Translations under genes and position numbers: made by a program
Shown: piece by piece, positions 15,203 through 24,605 of the stretch
Numbering within the stretch: position 1 is the stretch's first letter
Layout of the letters: each line of letters begins with the position of its first letter
Notes under the pieces: generated by a model
Database searches by the model: none
Told to the model about the DNA's origin: nothing
Seen by the model: only the letters and a program-made list of their open reading frames with translations
Source of the DNA: Gemmatimonadota bacterium
Lineage (GTDB): Bacteria > Gemmatimonadota > Gemmatimonadetes > Longimicrobiales > Gaopeijiaceae
NCBI GenBank assembly: GCA_009844885.1
Contig: VYAQ01000226.1
Span: 1-55,953, forward strand
Length of the DNA stretch: 55,953 nt
Reading direction: 5' to 3'

Positions 15203-16777
15203 GTGCAGACGAGACGGATTGGAGCCACCTCCCGCCGCCGCTTCCTCAAGGCCGGGGCCGCCGCGCTGAGCGGCGCGATGATCGTCCCGGAGCGCATCCT
15301 CGCCGATCCCTACGCACCGCTGGAACCGCACGCCGATTCCTCGCGGCCCGGTTCCCGGCGTGGGGCGGCCGCTCTCTCATCCCCAATCAGAGTCCGGGGC
15401 GTAGTGCGCTCGCAGGGCGTGGGACTCTCCCGCGTGCCGGTTTCCGACGGGGTGCAGGTCGTCGACACAGCGAGCGACGGCTCCTTCGAGCTCGTCACGA
15501 CGTCCGACCGGGGATTCGTCTGGTTCACGACGCCTTCGGGCTACCGGATCCCGCTCAACGCCCCGGGTACCGCCCGCTTCTACCAACCGCTGTCCGACGG
15601 GCGGGAGCAGTCGGCGGTCTTCGAGCTCGAGCCCGATCCGGTGCCCCACGACAACCACACGCTCCTGCTCCTCGGGGACATTCAGACGGAAGATCCCACG
15701 GAGATGGAGTGGTTCCTGTCGCAGTCGGTGCCGGACCTGCGCGAGACGGTTGCGGGGCTCGGCGGCGAGCATGCGTTCGGCATTTCGTGCGGCGACATCA
15801 TGTTCGACAACCTCGAACTCTACCCGGACTACGAGCGCGGGGTCGGCGAGGTCGGCATCCCCTTCTTCCAGGTCGTCGGCAACCACGACCTCGACATGGA
15901 CAACCTGACCGACCAGGCCTCGACCGAGACCTTCAGCCGGCATTTCGGGCCCCGGTACTACTCCTTCAACAGCGGGGCCGTGCACTACGTGGTGCTCGAC
16001 GATGTGTTCTGGCACGGGAGCGGCTACATCGGCTACCTGGGGGCCGATGCGCTGGCGTGGCTGGAGCGGGATCTGGCCCGGGTCGAGCCGGGGTCGCCGG
16101 TGATCGTGGCGACGCATATTCCCGTGCTCGGCAGCCAGCACCTGCGCCGCGGCGAGGAACGGCCGGGCACGTCGCTCGCGATCATGAACCGCGAGGCGCT
16201 CTACCGGCTGCTGGAGCCGTTCGAGGCGCACATCCTCACCGGGCACACGCACGAGTGCGAGCACGTGTTCGAGCAGGGCACGCACGAGCACGTGACTGCG
16301 GCGGTATGCGGCGCGTGGTGGAGCGGCCCGATCTGCCATGACGGCACCCCGAACGGCTATTGCGTGTACACGGTGCGCGGCGAAGAGGTGACGTGGCGCT
16401 ACAAGGCGACAGGGCGCCCGGACGGCCATCAGATGCGGCTCCAGCTGCGCGGCGGCGACCCGTCGGCCCCCGGCGCCCCTTCGTCACCCGGCGAACTGGT
16501 CGCCAACATCTGGAACTGGGATCCGGAGTGGACGGTTCGCTGGTTCGCGGACGGTGAGCCCAGGGGTGCAATGCCCAGGCGACGCGGCCTCGATCCGCTG
16601 AGCGCGGAGCTGCACTCGGGACCCGACCTGCCTCCGCGGCGGACCTGGGTGGAGCCGGTCCCGACCGATCACATCTTCGGGGTACGGCTGACGGGCGAGG
16701 AGAGCGTTATCGTGGTCGAGGCCATGGATCGGTTCGGGCGCGTTTTCGCTGATGCATGGCGGCGGCAAGCTCCATGA
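15203..16777 (+). CDS. Tat-exported calcineurin-like phosphoesterase
   Basis: A 524-residue metallophosphoesterase with a three-part layout: an N-terminal beta domain (residues about 60-140, RVRGVVRSQGVGLSRVPVSD), a calcineurin core and a C-terminal beta domain. A Tat signal SRRRFLKAGAAALSG is near the start. Core motifs are LLLGDIQTEDP (D-x-Q, common in this subgroup in place of DxH), GISCGDIMFDN (GD), QVVGNHDLDMDN (GNHD), VIVATHIPV (His) and LTGHTHECEH (GHxH). Substrate unknown; cyclic-nucleotide or phosphoester hydrolysis is only a family-level guess. It starts with GTG after GAAGGGA and its stop overlaps the start of the DUF5916 gene, so the two should act together at the cell envelope. 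Confidence 0.84.
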   Translation: MQTRRIGATSRRRFLKAGAAALSGAMIVPERILADPYAPLEPHADSSRPGSRRGAAALSSPIRVRGVVRSQGVGLSRVPVSDGVQVVDTASDGSFELVTTSDRGFVWFTTPSGYRIPLNAPGTARFYQPLSDGREQSAVFELEPDPVPHDNHTLLLLGDIQTEDPTEMEWFLSQSVPDLRETVAGLGGEHAFGISCGDIMFDNLELYPDYERGVGEVGIPFFQVVGNHDLDMDNLTDQASTETFSRHFGPRYYSFNSGAVHYVVLDDVFWHGSGYIGYLGADALAWLERDLARVEPGSPVIVATHIPVLGSQHLRRGEERPGTSLAIMNREALYRLLEPFEAHILTGHTHECEHVFEQGTHEHVTAAVCGAWWSGPICHDGTPNGYCVYTVRGEEVTWRYKATGRPDGHQMRLQLRGGDPSAPGAPSSPGELVANIWNWDPEWTVRWFADGEPRGAMPRRRGLDPLSAELHSGPDLPPRRTWVEPVPTDHIFGVRLTGEESVIVVEAMDRFGRVFADAWRRQAP

Positions 16778-19446
16778 TCCTCGATTCCGCACTTCTCCTT
16801 GCCGCCGCGGTCGGCGCGCAGTCCCCCCAGCAGGTCGGGTTGGGCGCCGACTCGACGCTGACGCACAGCGACGGCGTGGTGCCGCCCACCGTGACCGCGG
16901 TGCGGGCCGAGCCGCCCCCCGTCCTCGACGGTGTCCTGGACGAGGCAGTGTGGCAGAACGCCATCCCCGTCACGGGATTCCGGCGGGATCGGCCCGGCGA
17001 CGGGCTCCCAGCGGCCGAGAAGACCGAGGTGCGGGTCGCCTACACCGACGACGCGCTATACGTCGGGGCGCGCATGTACGACCGCGACCCGTCCCGGATA
17101 TCCCTGCTCCGGGGTCGGCGCGACTCGTTCATGCAGCCCAACGACCTTTTCCTGATCCAGCTCGACTCATACCACGATCACCGCACGACCTTCGTCTTCG
17201 GGGTGACCCCGGCGGGAGGACGCAACGACCTGGTCGCGCCCAACGACGGCTTCCAGGGGATGGACGCGGGCTGGGATCCGGTGTGGGACGCCGCGACCCG
17301 AGTGGATTCGCTGGGGTGGGTGGCCGAGATGCGCATTCCCTTCTCGCAGCTCCGCTTCCGGGAAGGTGACCGCCAGGTCTGGGGGGTCAACTTCCGCCGC
17401 GACATCCTGCATGCGGGCGAGGCGGTGGATTGGGCGTGGAGACCGTCCACGGAGAGCGGGCTGGCTTCGTCGTTCGGACACCTGCTGGGGCTGGAGGGAG
17501 TGCGCAGACCCTCGCGCCTGGAAGTCCTTCCGTACGCGGTCACACGCGCGAGCTTCGACCAGCGCGCGGATCCGGCAAGCCCCTTCGACGATGGCTCCGT
17601 CTACGGGGGCGCCGTGGGACTGGACCTGAAATACGGGCTCACCGGCGGGCTTACACTGGACGCCACCGTGAACCCCGACTTCGGACAGGTAGAGGCGGAC
17701 CCGGCGGTGGTGAACCTGACCGCCTTCGAGACTTTCTTCGAGGAGCGCCGGCCGTTCTTCGTCGAGGGCGCGGGTCTCTTCGGGTTTGGTGGGCTCGAGG
17801 GATTGCGCTTCTTCTATTCGCGTCGGATCGGTCAGCGTCCGGCGATCCTGGTCGGCGGCGCACGAGGGTCCTTCGTCGATCAGCCGACGCAGTCGACCAT
17901 TCTCGGCGCGGCCAAGATTTCGGGCCGGACCGATTCCGGGTGGGTCGTCGCCTTCATGAACGCGACCACGCAACGCGAACACGCCCGCATCACCGAGGGT
18001 GCCGGCGCGCCGGTCACCGAGGTCCCGGTGGACCCGCTGTCGAACATCACGGCGCTGCGTCTCCGTCGAGACATGAGGGACGGCGACAGCTACGTCGGCA
18101 TGATCGCGACCGGAGTGGACCGCGATTTGAACGACACGAGATTCGTCTTTCACCGCGACCACGCCTATACCGGCGGCGTGGATTTCCTCCATCGGTTCGC
18201 AAACCGAACCTATGCACTGCAGGGCTGGGTGGGCGGCTCACACATAAGCGGCAGCCCAATCGCGATGCAACGGGCGCAACGATCATCCGTGCGATACTAC
18301 CAGCGGCCCGACCAGGACTATGTGAGCTTCGACCCCGACCGTACCTCGCTGGGCGGGTATGCGGGTGAGTTGGCGCTGCGCAAGATCGCGGGCGAGTGGC
18401 TCTACGGCTTCGAGGCGAGCATGATCTCACCCGGCTTCGAGATGAACGACGCCGGCTTCCAGACGATCGCGGACATCTACTCGCTCACCCTCGGCGGAAC
18501 GCGGCGCTGGGTGGAGCCCGGGCGGTACTTCAGATCCGCCAGCCTGACGCTTGGCGGGTCCGAACGCCGGAACTTCGGCAACCTGGTCTTTCAGCGCGAG
18601 ATCTCACTGCGTGGCAACGGCCAGACGGTGGGCTTCCATTCCTTTCGCGGCTCGCTGCGCTACGGAATGGAGACCCTCGACCACCGCACAACGCGAGGCG
18701 GTCCCGCCATGGTCAGTCCCGCGAACTGGGGCGGCAACCTCTGGTTCAACACCGACGGGCGAAAACGGGTCTCGGGCGGCCTCTCGGTCAACTTCTCCGG
18801 CGACGCCGAGGGCTCGTATTCGATCGGGGGCGGCCCGACCCTTTTCGGCCGCGGCGAAGGCCTGTTCAGCTGGAGCATACGGCCCACCCTGCGGACGAGC
18901 AGGAGCGCGGCCTTCTACGTCACGCAGGGCGAAGACCCCGCCGCGCACACGACCTTCGGCCGCAGGTACATCTTTGCCGAACTGGAGCAGCACTCGCTCG
19001 ACGTGACGATCCGCATGGACCTCGCGCTCACCCCGCGCATGACGCTGCAGGTCTACGGCCAGCCTTTCATCGCGATTGGCGACTACGAGAACTTCACGGC
19101 ACTCCGCGAACCCAGGACCTACGACTTCCTGCGCTATGGCCAGGGCGCTGCCACGATCGGGCGCTCACTGGCCACCGACCGCTACATCGCCGACGCCGAC
19201 GGCACGGGGCCCGCCGAACCGATCCGCTTCACCAACCCCGACTTCCGCACGCGTTCCTTCCGGAGCAACGTGGTGCTGCGCTGGGAATACCTGCCGGGCT
19301 CGACCCTGTTCCTGGTATGGAGCCAGGATCGGCGCGACTGGTTTCGCGACCCGGACTTCGACGGCGTGGGCAGCCTGCGGGGCCTCTTCTCGGACCCGAT
19401 GCGCAACGTCTTCCTGATCAAGGCGAGCTACTGGCTGGACTTCTGA
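16774..19446 (+). CDS. DUF5916 outer-membrane protein with CBM9-like N-terminus
   Basis: An 890-residue exported protein. After a signal peptide (MILDSALLLAAAVGAQS) it has a carbohydrate-binding-family-9-like domain (residues about 38-215: PPVLDGVLDEAVWQNAIPV, VRVAYTDDALYVGARMYD, WVAEMRIPFSQLRF). A long DUF5916 region of alternating beta strands follows, including VNPDFGQVEADPAVVNLTAF, FFEERRPFFVEGAG and FFYSRRIG, and it ends in an aromatic ILIKASYWLDF-like strand as outer-membrane barrels do. The role is unknown; the CBM9-like part suggests ligand binding at the surface. I chose the ATG that overlaps the phosphoesterase TGA as ATGA; another ATG six codons earlier exists. Confidence 0.85.
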   Translation: MILDSALLLAAAVGAQSPQQVGLGADSTLTHSDGVVPPTVTAVRAEPPPVLDGVLDEAVWQNAIPVTGFRRDRPGDGLPAAEKTEVRVAYTDDALYVGARMYDRDPSRISLLRGRRDSFMQPNDLFLIQLDSYHDHRTTFVFGVTPAGGRNDLVAPNDGFQGMDAGWDPVWDAATRVDSLGWVAEMRIPFSQLRFREGDRQVWGVNFRRDILHAGEAVDWAWRPSTESGLASSFGHLLGLEGVRRPSRLEVLPYAVTRASFDQRADPASPFDDGSVYGGAVGLDLKYGLTGGLTLDATVNPDFGQVEADPAVVNLTAFETFFEERRPFFVEGAGLFGFGGLEGLRFFYSRRIGQRPAILVGGARGSFVDQPTQSTILGAAKISGRTDSGWVVAFMNATTQREHARITEGAGAPVTEVPVDPLSNITALRLRRDMRDGDSYVGMIATGVDRDLNDTRFVFHRDHAYTGGVDFLHRFANRTYALQGWVGGSHISGSPIAMQRAQRSSVRYYQRPDQDYVSFDPDRTSLGGYAGELALRKIAGEWLYGFEASMISPGFEMNDAGFQTIADIYSLTLGGTRRWVEPGRYFRSASLTLGGSERRNFGNLVFQREISLRGNGQTVGFHSFRGSLRYGMETLDHRTTRGGPAMVSPANWGGNLWFNTDGRKRVSGGLSVNFSGDAEGSYSIGGGPTLFGRGEGLFSWSIRPTLRTSRSAAFYVTQGEDPAAHTTFGRRYIFAELEQHSLDVTIRMDLALTPRMTLQVYGQPFIAIGDYENFTALREPRTYDFLRYGQGAATIGRSLATDRYIADADGTGPAEPIRFTNPDFRTRSFRSNVVLRWEYLPGSTLFLVWSQDRRDWFRDPDFDGVGSLRGLFSDPMRNVFLIKASYWLDF

Positions 19447-19666
19447 GGGGCTTCCGGCCATCGCCCAGCCACCGCGCGGCGACCGTCCCGCCTTTCACAA
19501 GTGACGGGAAGGCCATATGTTGCCGGAAGCGGGCGAACCGGTCCTCCGGGATTTCCTGGGCGGCGGTCCCACCGCCCCAGCCCGCCAGCATGATCAGGGC
19601 CAGCAGCGGGAGGCTAGACGGTGAGAGGGTGCGCCGAGGGTTCGAGCGGGGCTGGGGCCTGATCAT
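19418..19666 (-). pseudogene. Truncated 5' fragment of an S9/DPP-IV-like peptidase gene
   Basis: The minus strand encodes a signal-peptide-like start (MIRPQPRSNPRRTLSPSSLP, then LLALIMLAGWGGGTAAQE) followed by PEDRFARFRQHMAFPSLVKG and GTVAARWLGDGRK. That pattern resembles the beginning of exported DPP-IV-type S9 peptidases. After the GDGRK segment (about 19450) the frame continues only to LRSPASSSP and stops inside the 3' end of the DUF5916 gene. The other 600 or more residues of such an enzyme are missing. It looks like the remnant of a gene cut by a rearrangement that placed the DUF5916 gene beside it. The remaining bases up to 19795 show no other gene, only the leader of the SusC gene with AGGAGG at its end. 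Confidence 0.5.
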
Positions 19667-19795
19667 GTCCGAACACTACGCGGCAATGGCGGAATCGGCC
19701 ACCCCGTTTGCCCATGTCTGTATGCAAATCGGTACGCAAGCCGCGAAACGGGACACATCCCCCACGTTGTACGCAATCAGCAAAGGAGGAGCCTC

Positions 19796-22783
19796 ATGAG
19801 ATTGCGCTACGGCATCATGGCGGGCCTGTTCATGCTTCTGGGCACGGGAGAAGCCCTCGCCCAGACGCGTGTCCTCACGGGCTCCGTCACCGACGCCACC
19901 ACCGGACAGCCCATTTCGGGCGCGGCCATCGCCGTCACGGGGACGACCCTCGGCACCTTCACACAAGACGACGGCAACTTCGCCGTCTCCGTGGGAGCCG
20001 GCGAGGTCCTTCTCGAGATCAGCATGCTGGGATACCAGCCGGCATCGGTCACCGTACCCGAGGGCACGAACAACATCAGCATCGACCTGAGGGTCGACGT
20101 CCTCAACCTCGACGAGATCGTGGTGACGGGACAGGCCACCGGAATCTCCAGGAGGAACCTCGCAAACGCGGTCTCGACGGTGAGTGCGAGGGACCTCGAG
20201 AGGGTGCCCTCCGCCTCGGTTGAGCAGGCGCTCCGCGGCAAGGTCGCCGGAGCGAACATCCAGTCCAACTCGGGGGCCCCGGGAGGGGGCATGCAGCTCC
20301 AGCTCAGGGGCGTATCCACGATTCTCGGCAATCACACGCCGCTGTACGTGGTGGACGGTGTGATCGTGAGCGACGAGACGATTCCATCCGGGGTGCACAC
20401 GGTCACCGTCTCCTCCTCGAACCCCGTGCGCGGAGGCTCGCAGGACAACTCCGCGAACCGGATCGCCGACCTGAACCCCTACGACATCGAGAGCATCGAG
20501 GTCCTCAAGGGCGCGTCGGCGGCGGCCATCTACGGGTCGAAGGCTAACAACGGCGTGGTGATCATCCGCACCAAGAGGGGCCGGGTCGGGGCGCCGCAGT
20601 TCAACGTCACGCAGCGCTTCGGCTTCTCACAGCTGTCCAACAAGCTGGGTCTCCGCGAGTTCACCTCGATGGAAGAAGCGGTCGAGTTCTTCGGTCCGCA
20701 GGCGAGAGACCACTGGCAGGCCGGGAGGTTCTTCGATCACGAGGAGCTCCTCGCGGGGAACGAGCCCCTCTCCCGCGAGACTTCCGCAAGCGTGAGCGGT
20801 GGCACCCAGGACACGCGCTACTACGCCTCCGGTCTGGTCAAGCACGATGGCGGCATCATCGACAACACCTTCTACAACAAGGAGTCGCTGAAGCTCAACA
20901 TCGACCAGACACTGGGCGAACGGGTCTCGTTCAGCCTCAACACCAACGCGATTCACACGCTGGCGGGCCGCGGCATCACGAACAACGACAATCGGAGCAT
21001 CAGCTATTACATGACGCTCCCCTCCACGCCCAGCTTCGTGGATCTGCGCGCCGTCTGCGCCGACGGAAGCCGCCAGGCCGACATCGACAACTGTCCGAGC
21101 GGCACCGGCACCTACCCCAGGAATCCCTTCGCGGCGTCGAACATCCTGGAAACGGCTTCGCTCGTCCGCAACGACGAGGAGGTGTGGCGGTTCGTGGGAT
21201 CCGGGAACCTGACCTTCGACGCCATCACGTCGGCCACCCACAACCTGCGGCTGAGCGCCACCGGCGGCATCGACTTCTACAACCAGAAGAACGAGCTGTT
21301 CTCGCCGCCCGAGTCGCAGTTCGAGCCCAACGACGGGCTCCCGGGCACGTCGGTCCTCGGATCGGCCTACAGCCAGTACATGAACGCCAACATGAACGCG
21401 GTCTACACGTTCAACTCAGACGCCTTCCAGTCGACCATGTCCTTCGGCACGCAGTACGAGATTCGCGACCTGGACGCCAGCAGCACCATCGCCAAGAACC
21501 TCATCGGCGGCCTGCAGAACATCGACCGGGGGACGGCAACCGAGGTCCGGCAGAACCGTGAACGGGTCGTCGACTTCGGCATCTTCGCACAGGAAGAGAT
21601 GCTGATGCTGGATGAGCGCCTCCTCCTCACGGCGGGGATGCGCGTCGACCGCAGTTCCAACAACTCCGACACCGACAAGTTCCACTTCTACCCGAAGGTC
21701 GCGGCCTCCTACCGGATCCCGATCGGGAACGACCTGCTCGAAGAAGTGAAGTTCCGCGGCGCATGGGGCCAGTCGGGCAACCAGCCGGTCTACGGCCAGA
21801 AGTTCACCGAGTACGAGGGCCGGAACATCGGCGGCCTGCCGGCGCTGCGGGTGCAGGGCGCCACGGCGGCGACCGACCTGCGTCCCGAGCGGCAGACCGA
21901 GATCGAGGGCGGCATCGACGCCACCCTGTTCGAAGACCGGTCGACGCTCGAATTCACGTACTTCAGGAAGAACGTGACGGACGTGATCCTGGAGCGGTCC
22001 CTCGCACCGTCAACGGGTTTCCAGGAGGCGATCTTCAACGGCGGAGAGATCCAGATCTGGGGAATCGAGACCGCGCTTACCGTGGTGCCGTTCTTCAGCA
22101 GCAACCTGCAGTGGACCTCGCGCGCGACGTTCAGCATGGACCGCAGCGAGGTGATCGCGCTACCGGTGCCGCGCTTCACCGTCCAGGGCTTCGGGTACTT
22201 CTACGGAACCACGGCGGTCGAGGTGGGCAGATCGCTGACGCTGCTATGGGGCAACGGCCCCGACCCCGAGACCGGTGAGGTCGGTGTGGGCCCCCTCGCA
22301 GAATCCAACGCGGACTTCCGCATGGGCTTCTCCAACGACGTCAGCATCGGGCGGTTCAACGTCTATTCGACGCTGGACTGGCAGAAGGGCGGCACGGCCA
22401 ACAACCTCACCCAGTTCCTCTTCGACCTCACCCGGAACACCGAGGACTGCAACAACCTGGACAACGGCGAGAGCGTGTGCGTGAAGCGCAACCGGGAGTT
22501 CCCCCAGAACACGGGGACGTACTTCCAGGACGCCTCCTTCGTGAAGCTGCGGGAACTGACCGTGAGCTACGACCTGCCGCAGGACATGGTGGCGGGGATC
22601 TGGAGCGGCGCCCGGCACATTCGGCTGAACCTGAGCGGCCGCAACCTGCTGACCCTCACCGACTACGCCGGCCTCGATCCCGAGGTGAGCAACTTCGGAA
22701 GCGAAGCGGTCGGACGTGGCCAGGACGTGGCGCCCTACCCACCGAGCCGGACCTTCTGGCTCTCGGTGGACGTGGGCTTCTGA
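19796..22783 (+). CDS. SusC/RagA-family TonB-dependent receptor
   Basis: A 995-residue outer-membrane importer that would pair with the SusD lipoprotein encoded next to it and use TonB energy. Order of parts: Sec signal (MRLRYGIMAGLFMLLGTGEA), carboxypeptidase-D-like beta domain (residues about 26-105, LTGSVTDATTGQPISGAAIA), LDEIVVTGQ linker, then plug domain with SVEQALRGKVAGANI, LYVVDGVIVSD and IESIEVLKGASAAAIYGSKA. The barrel ends in FWLSVDVGF with a terminal Phe. AAAGGAGGAG precedes the ATG. It heads an apparent operon of five genes that continues with two S9-like proteins, so a peptide ligand is the most reasonable guess. It differs clearly from the two SusC proteins at 39-47 kb. Confidence 0.92.
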   Translation: MRLRYGIMAGLFMLLGTGEALAQTRVLTGSVTDATTGQPISGAAIAVTGTTLGTFTQDDGNFAVSVGAGEVLLEISMLGYQPASVTVPEGTNNISIDLRVDVLNLDEIVVTGQATGISRRNLANAVSTVSARDLERVPSASVEQALRGKVAGANIQSNSGAPGGGMQLQLRGVSTILGNHTPLYVVDGVIVSDETIPSGVHTVTVSSSNPVRGGSQDNSANRIADLNPYDIESIEVLKGASAAAIYGSKANNGVVIIRTKRGRVGAPQFNVTQRFGFSQLSNKLGLREFTSMEEAVEFFGPQARDHWQAGRFFDHEELLAGNEPLSRETSASVSGGTQDTRYYASGLVKHDGGIIDNTFYNKESLKLNIDQTLGERVSFSLNTNAIHTLAGRGITNNDNRSISYYMTLPSTPSFVDLRAVCADGSRQADIDNCPSGTGTYPRNPFAASNILETASLVRNDEEVWRFVGSGNLTFDAITSATHNLRLSATGGIDFYNQKNELFSPPESQFEPNDGLPGTSVLGSAYSQYMNANMNAVYTFNSDAFQSTMSFGTQYEIRDLDASSTIAKNLIGGLQNIDRGTATEVRQNRERVVDFGIFAQEEMLMLDERLLLTAGMRVDRSSNNSDTDKFHFYPKVAASYRIPIGNDLLEEVKFRGAWGQSGNQPVYGQKFTEYEGRNIGGLPALRVQGATAATDLRPERQTEIEGGIDATLFEDRSTLEFTYFRKNVTDVILERSLAPSTGFQEAIFNGGEIQIWGIETALTVVPFFSSNLQWTSRATFSMDRSEVIALPVPRFTVQGFGYFYGTTAVEVGRSLTLLWGNGPDPETGEVGVGPLAESNADFRMGFSNDVSIGRFNVYSTLDWQKGGTANNLTQFLFDLTRNTEDCNNLDNGESVCVKRNREFPQNTGTYFQDASFVKLRELTVSYDLPQDMVAGIWSGARHIRLNLSGRNLLTLTDYAGLDPEVSNFGSEAVGRGQDVAPYPPSRTFWLSVDVGF

Positions 22784-22808
22784 CAACGTGAACGGGAGAA
22801 TGAGACCG

Positions 22809-24182
22809 ATGATCAGACAAATGGGCCGTCTGCTGACGGCGGGTCTCTTCGCAACCGTGTTCACGGCTTGCGAACTGACCGTACCGGACTACAACAACCC
22901 CAGTGTGGAGGACCTGCAGACCAATCCGAACAGCGCCGCAATCGCCGCCGCTGCGCAGGGCCTTCTCTTCGACACCCGCCTCACCGCGGCCGACATGGTG
23001 CATTGGGTCGGCGCCTTCGGCCGCGAGGTATACCCCATGGCGCCCACCGGGTCCTCGCTGCCCGGCAGCGTGCGCGACCCCTGGACCCAGACCCTCTTCG
23101 TAGGCACGCAGGTGTGGGCCGAGGCGTACAGGAACATGCGCAACGCCAACCTGCTTCTGGACGCGCTGGCTGCCGCCGAACTGCCGGAGCCCGACAAGGC
23201 TGCGGTTCGCGGCTTCACCAAGACCATCCAGGCATACGACCTGCTGCACATCGCGGTGACGCGCCGGCATCTGGGCGCACCAGTCGCGGTGGGCTCCGAT
23301 CCGAACGAGCCCCCGGCGCCGATCGTGGGCGAAAGCGAGGTCTACGGCCACGTGATCAGCCTGCTCGACGAGGCGCGCGGCGACCTGCAAGCCGCTTCCT
23401 CCTTCCCCTTCGGCGTCACAGCGGGACTTTCCAACTTCTCGTCGCCGGGCGACTTCATCCGCCTCAACCGTGCGATCAAGGCGCGCGCGGAGGTGCACCG
23501 CAACAACTGGTCAGGCGCGCTCCAGGCGGTGGCGGAGTCCTTCGCCGGGAACAACATGCCGCTCGACTACGGGGCGCAACACAGCTGGTCGGTCAACTCG
23601 GGCGACCTGGTCAACCCGGCCAACCGTCCCGACCTCCTGTGGGCCAACACGCGTTTCCGCAACGAGGCCCAGGCGCGCGCGGACGGGTCGCCGGATCTGC
23701 GCTTCCAGAACAAGTTCAAGGTGGTGGGAGCGTATCAGCTGCTGGAGGTGACCTCGGATCTGCAGTACACGCTGTACGAGAACCCGAGCGCGCCGTTCGT
23801 CTGGGTCAAGAACGAGGAGTTGATCCTCATCCGCGCCGAGGCGAACCTTGCGATGGGCAACCGGGCGGCGGCGATCGAGGACATCAACTTCGTCCGCATG
23901 AACTCGGGCGGCCTCGAGCCGCTGCCGGACCCCTATCCGGGATCTGACGACGACCTGCTCGACGAGCTGCTGTACAACAAGCGGTTCTCGCTGGTCTTCG
24001 AGTGGGGGCACACGTGGATCGACATGAACCGTTACGACAAGCTGCTGGAAATCCCCGTGGTGGGTGCGCCCAGCGCCGACCAGCGGCTTCACAGCGCGAT
24101 GCCCTACCCGCTGAGCGAGTGCCTCCCGCGCGAGCCGGAAGTCCCGCCGGGATGCATGACCCAGCAGGGCGTCATCCCGTAG
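22809..24182 (+). CDS. SusD/RagB-family substrate-binding lipoprotein
   Basis: A lipoprotein of about 457 residues that would cap the SusC barrel at the cell surface and deliver ligand. The signal MIRQMGRLLTAGLFATVFTA is followed by the lipobox cysteine in TACELTVPDYNNPSVEDL, and PDYNNP is typical of this group. TPR-like helices follow (AYRNMRNANLLLDALAAAEL, GFTKTIQAYDLLHIAVTR), then the SusD C-terminal landmarks LILIRAEANLAMGNRAAAIE and LLDELLYNKRFSLVFEWGHTWIDM in the same order as family members. An ATG three codons upstream is the alternative start. The gene begins 25 bases after the SusC stop; its 3' end overlaps the next small lipoprotein gene. Confidence 0.88.
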   Translation: MIRQMGRLLTAGLFATVFTACELTVPDYNNPSVEDLQTNPNSAAIAAAAQGLLFDTRLTAADMVHWVGAFGREVYPMAPTGSSLPGSVRDPWTQTLFVGTQVWAEAYRNMRNANLLLDALAAAELPEPDKAAVRGFTKTIQAYDLLHIAVTRRHLGAPVAVGSDPNEPPAPIVGESEVYGHVISLLDEARGDLQAASSFPFGVTAGLSNFSSPGDFIRLNRAIKARAEVHRNNWSGALQAVAESFAGNNMPLDYGAQHSWSVNSGDLVNPANRPDLLWANTRFRNEAQARADGSPDLRFQNKFKVVGAYQLLEVTSDLQYTLYENPSAPFVWVKNEELILIRAEANLAMGNRAAAIEDINFVRMNSGGLEPLPDPYPGSDDDLLDELLYNKRFSLVFEWGHTWIDMNRYDKLLEIPVVGAPSADQRLHSAMPYPLSECLPREPEVPPGCMTQQGVIP

Positions 24183-24583
24183 GAGCGGCCGGCCTCCGGC
24201 TTGTCGCCGCTTTTCTCGCCGCGGCGGTCGCCGGATGCGCTTCGAGTTCGGAGCGCTCCGGCGAACCGCCCGGCGTGGGCGACGAGGCGGCCCGGCAGGG
24301 TGCGCCCGAGAGCAAGCTGCACGTAAACAACCGGAATTGGCTCGACATGCGCATCTACGCGCTCCGGGGCTCCGAGCGCATCACCCTGCTCTCGGTCACG
24401 AGCATGAGAACCGACTCGGTGCCGCTGCCGGCGAGGCTGCTCACCGCCGGCGGGTTCCGGCTTCTGGCCGATCCCGTGGGCGCCGACCCCTACCGGAGCA
24501 ACACGATCTACCTCCGCCCCGGCCAGACGGTCTGGTGGCGACTCGAGAACACTCTGAACCAGTCCAGCCTCTGGGTCTACTGA
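24152..24583 (+). CDS. Small lipoprotein, probable SusCD accessory protein
   Basis: A 143-residue lipoprotein of unknown function. The signal GLRLVAAFLAAAVAGC ends with the lipobox cysteine near residue 29. The mature part is a short beta-rich domain: LHVNNRNWLDMRIYALRGSE, RITLLSVTS, GFRLLADPVGADPYRSNTIY and LRPGQTVWWRLEN. The ATG lies 31 bases inside the susD-like gene in another frame; no later in-frame start would keep the signal peptide. The frame stops 22 bases before the first S9-like gene. Position between SusD and S9-like genes suggests a third component of the uptake complex, but this is inference only. Confidence 0.65.
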   Translation: MHDPAGRHPVGAAGLRLVAAFLAAAVAGCASSSERSGEPPGVGDEAARQGAPESKLHVNNRNWLDMRIYALRGSERITLLSVTSMRTDSVPLPARLLTAGGFRLLADPVGADPYRSNTIYLRPGQTVWWRLENTLNQSSLWVY

Positions 24584-24605
24584 AAACCGACACAAGGAGC
24601 AACCA

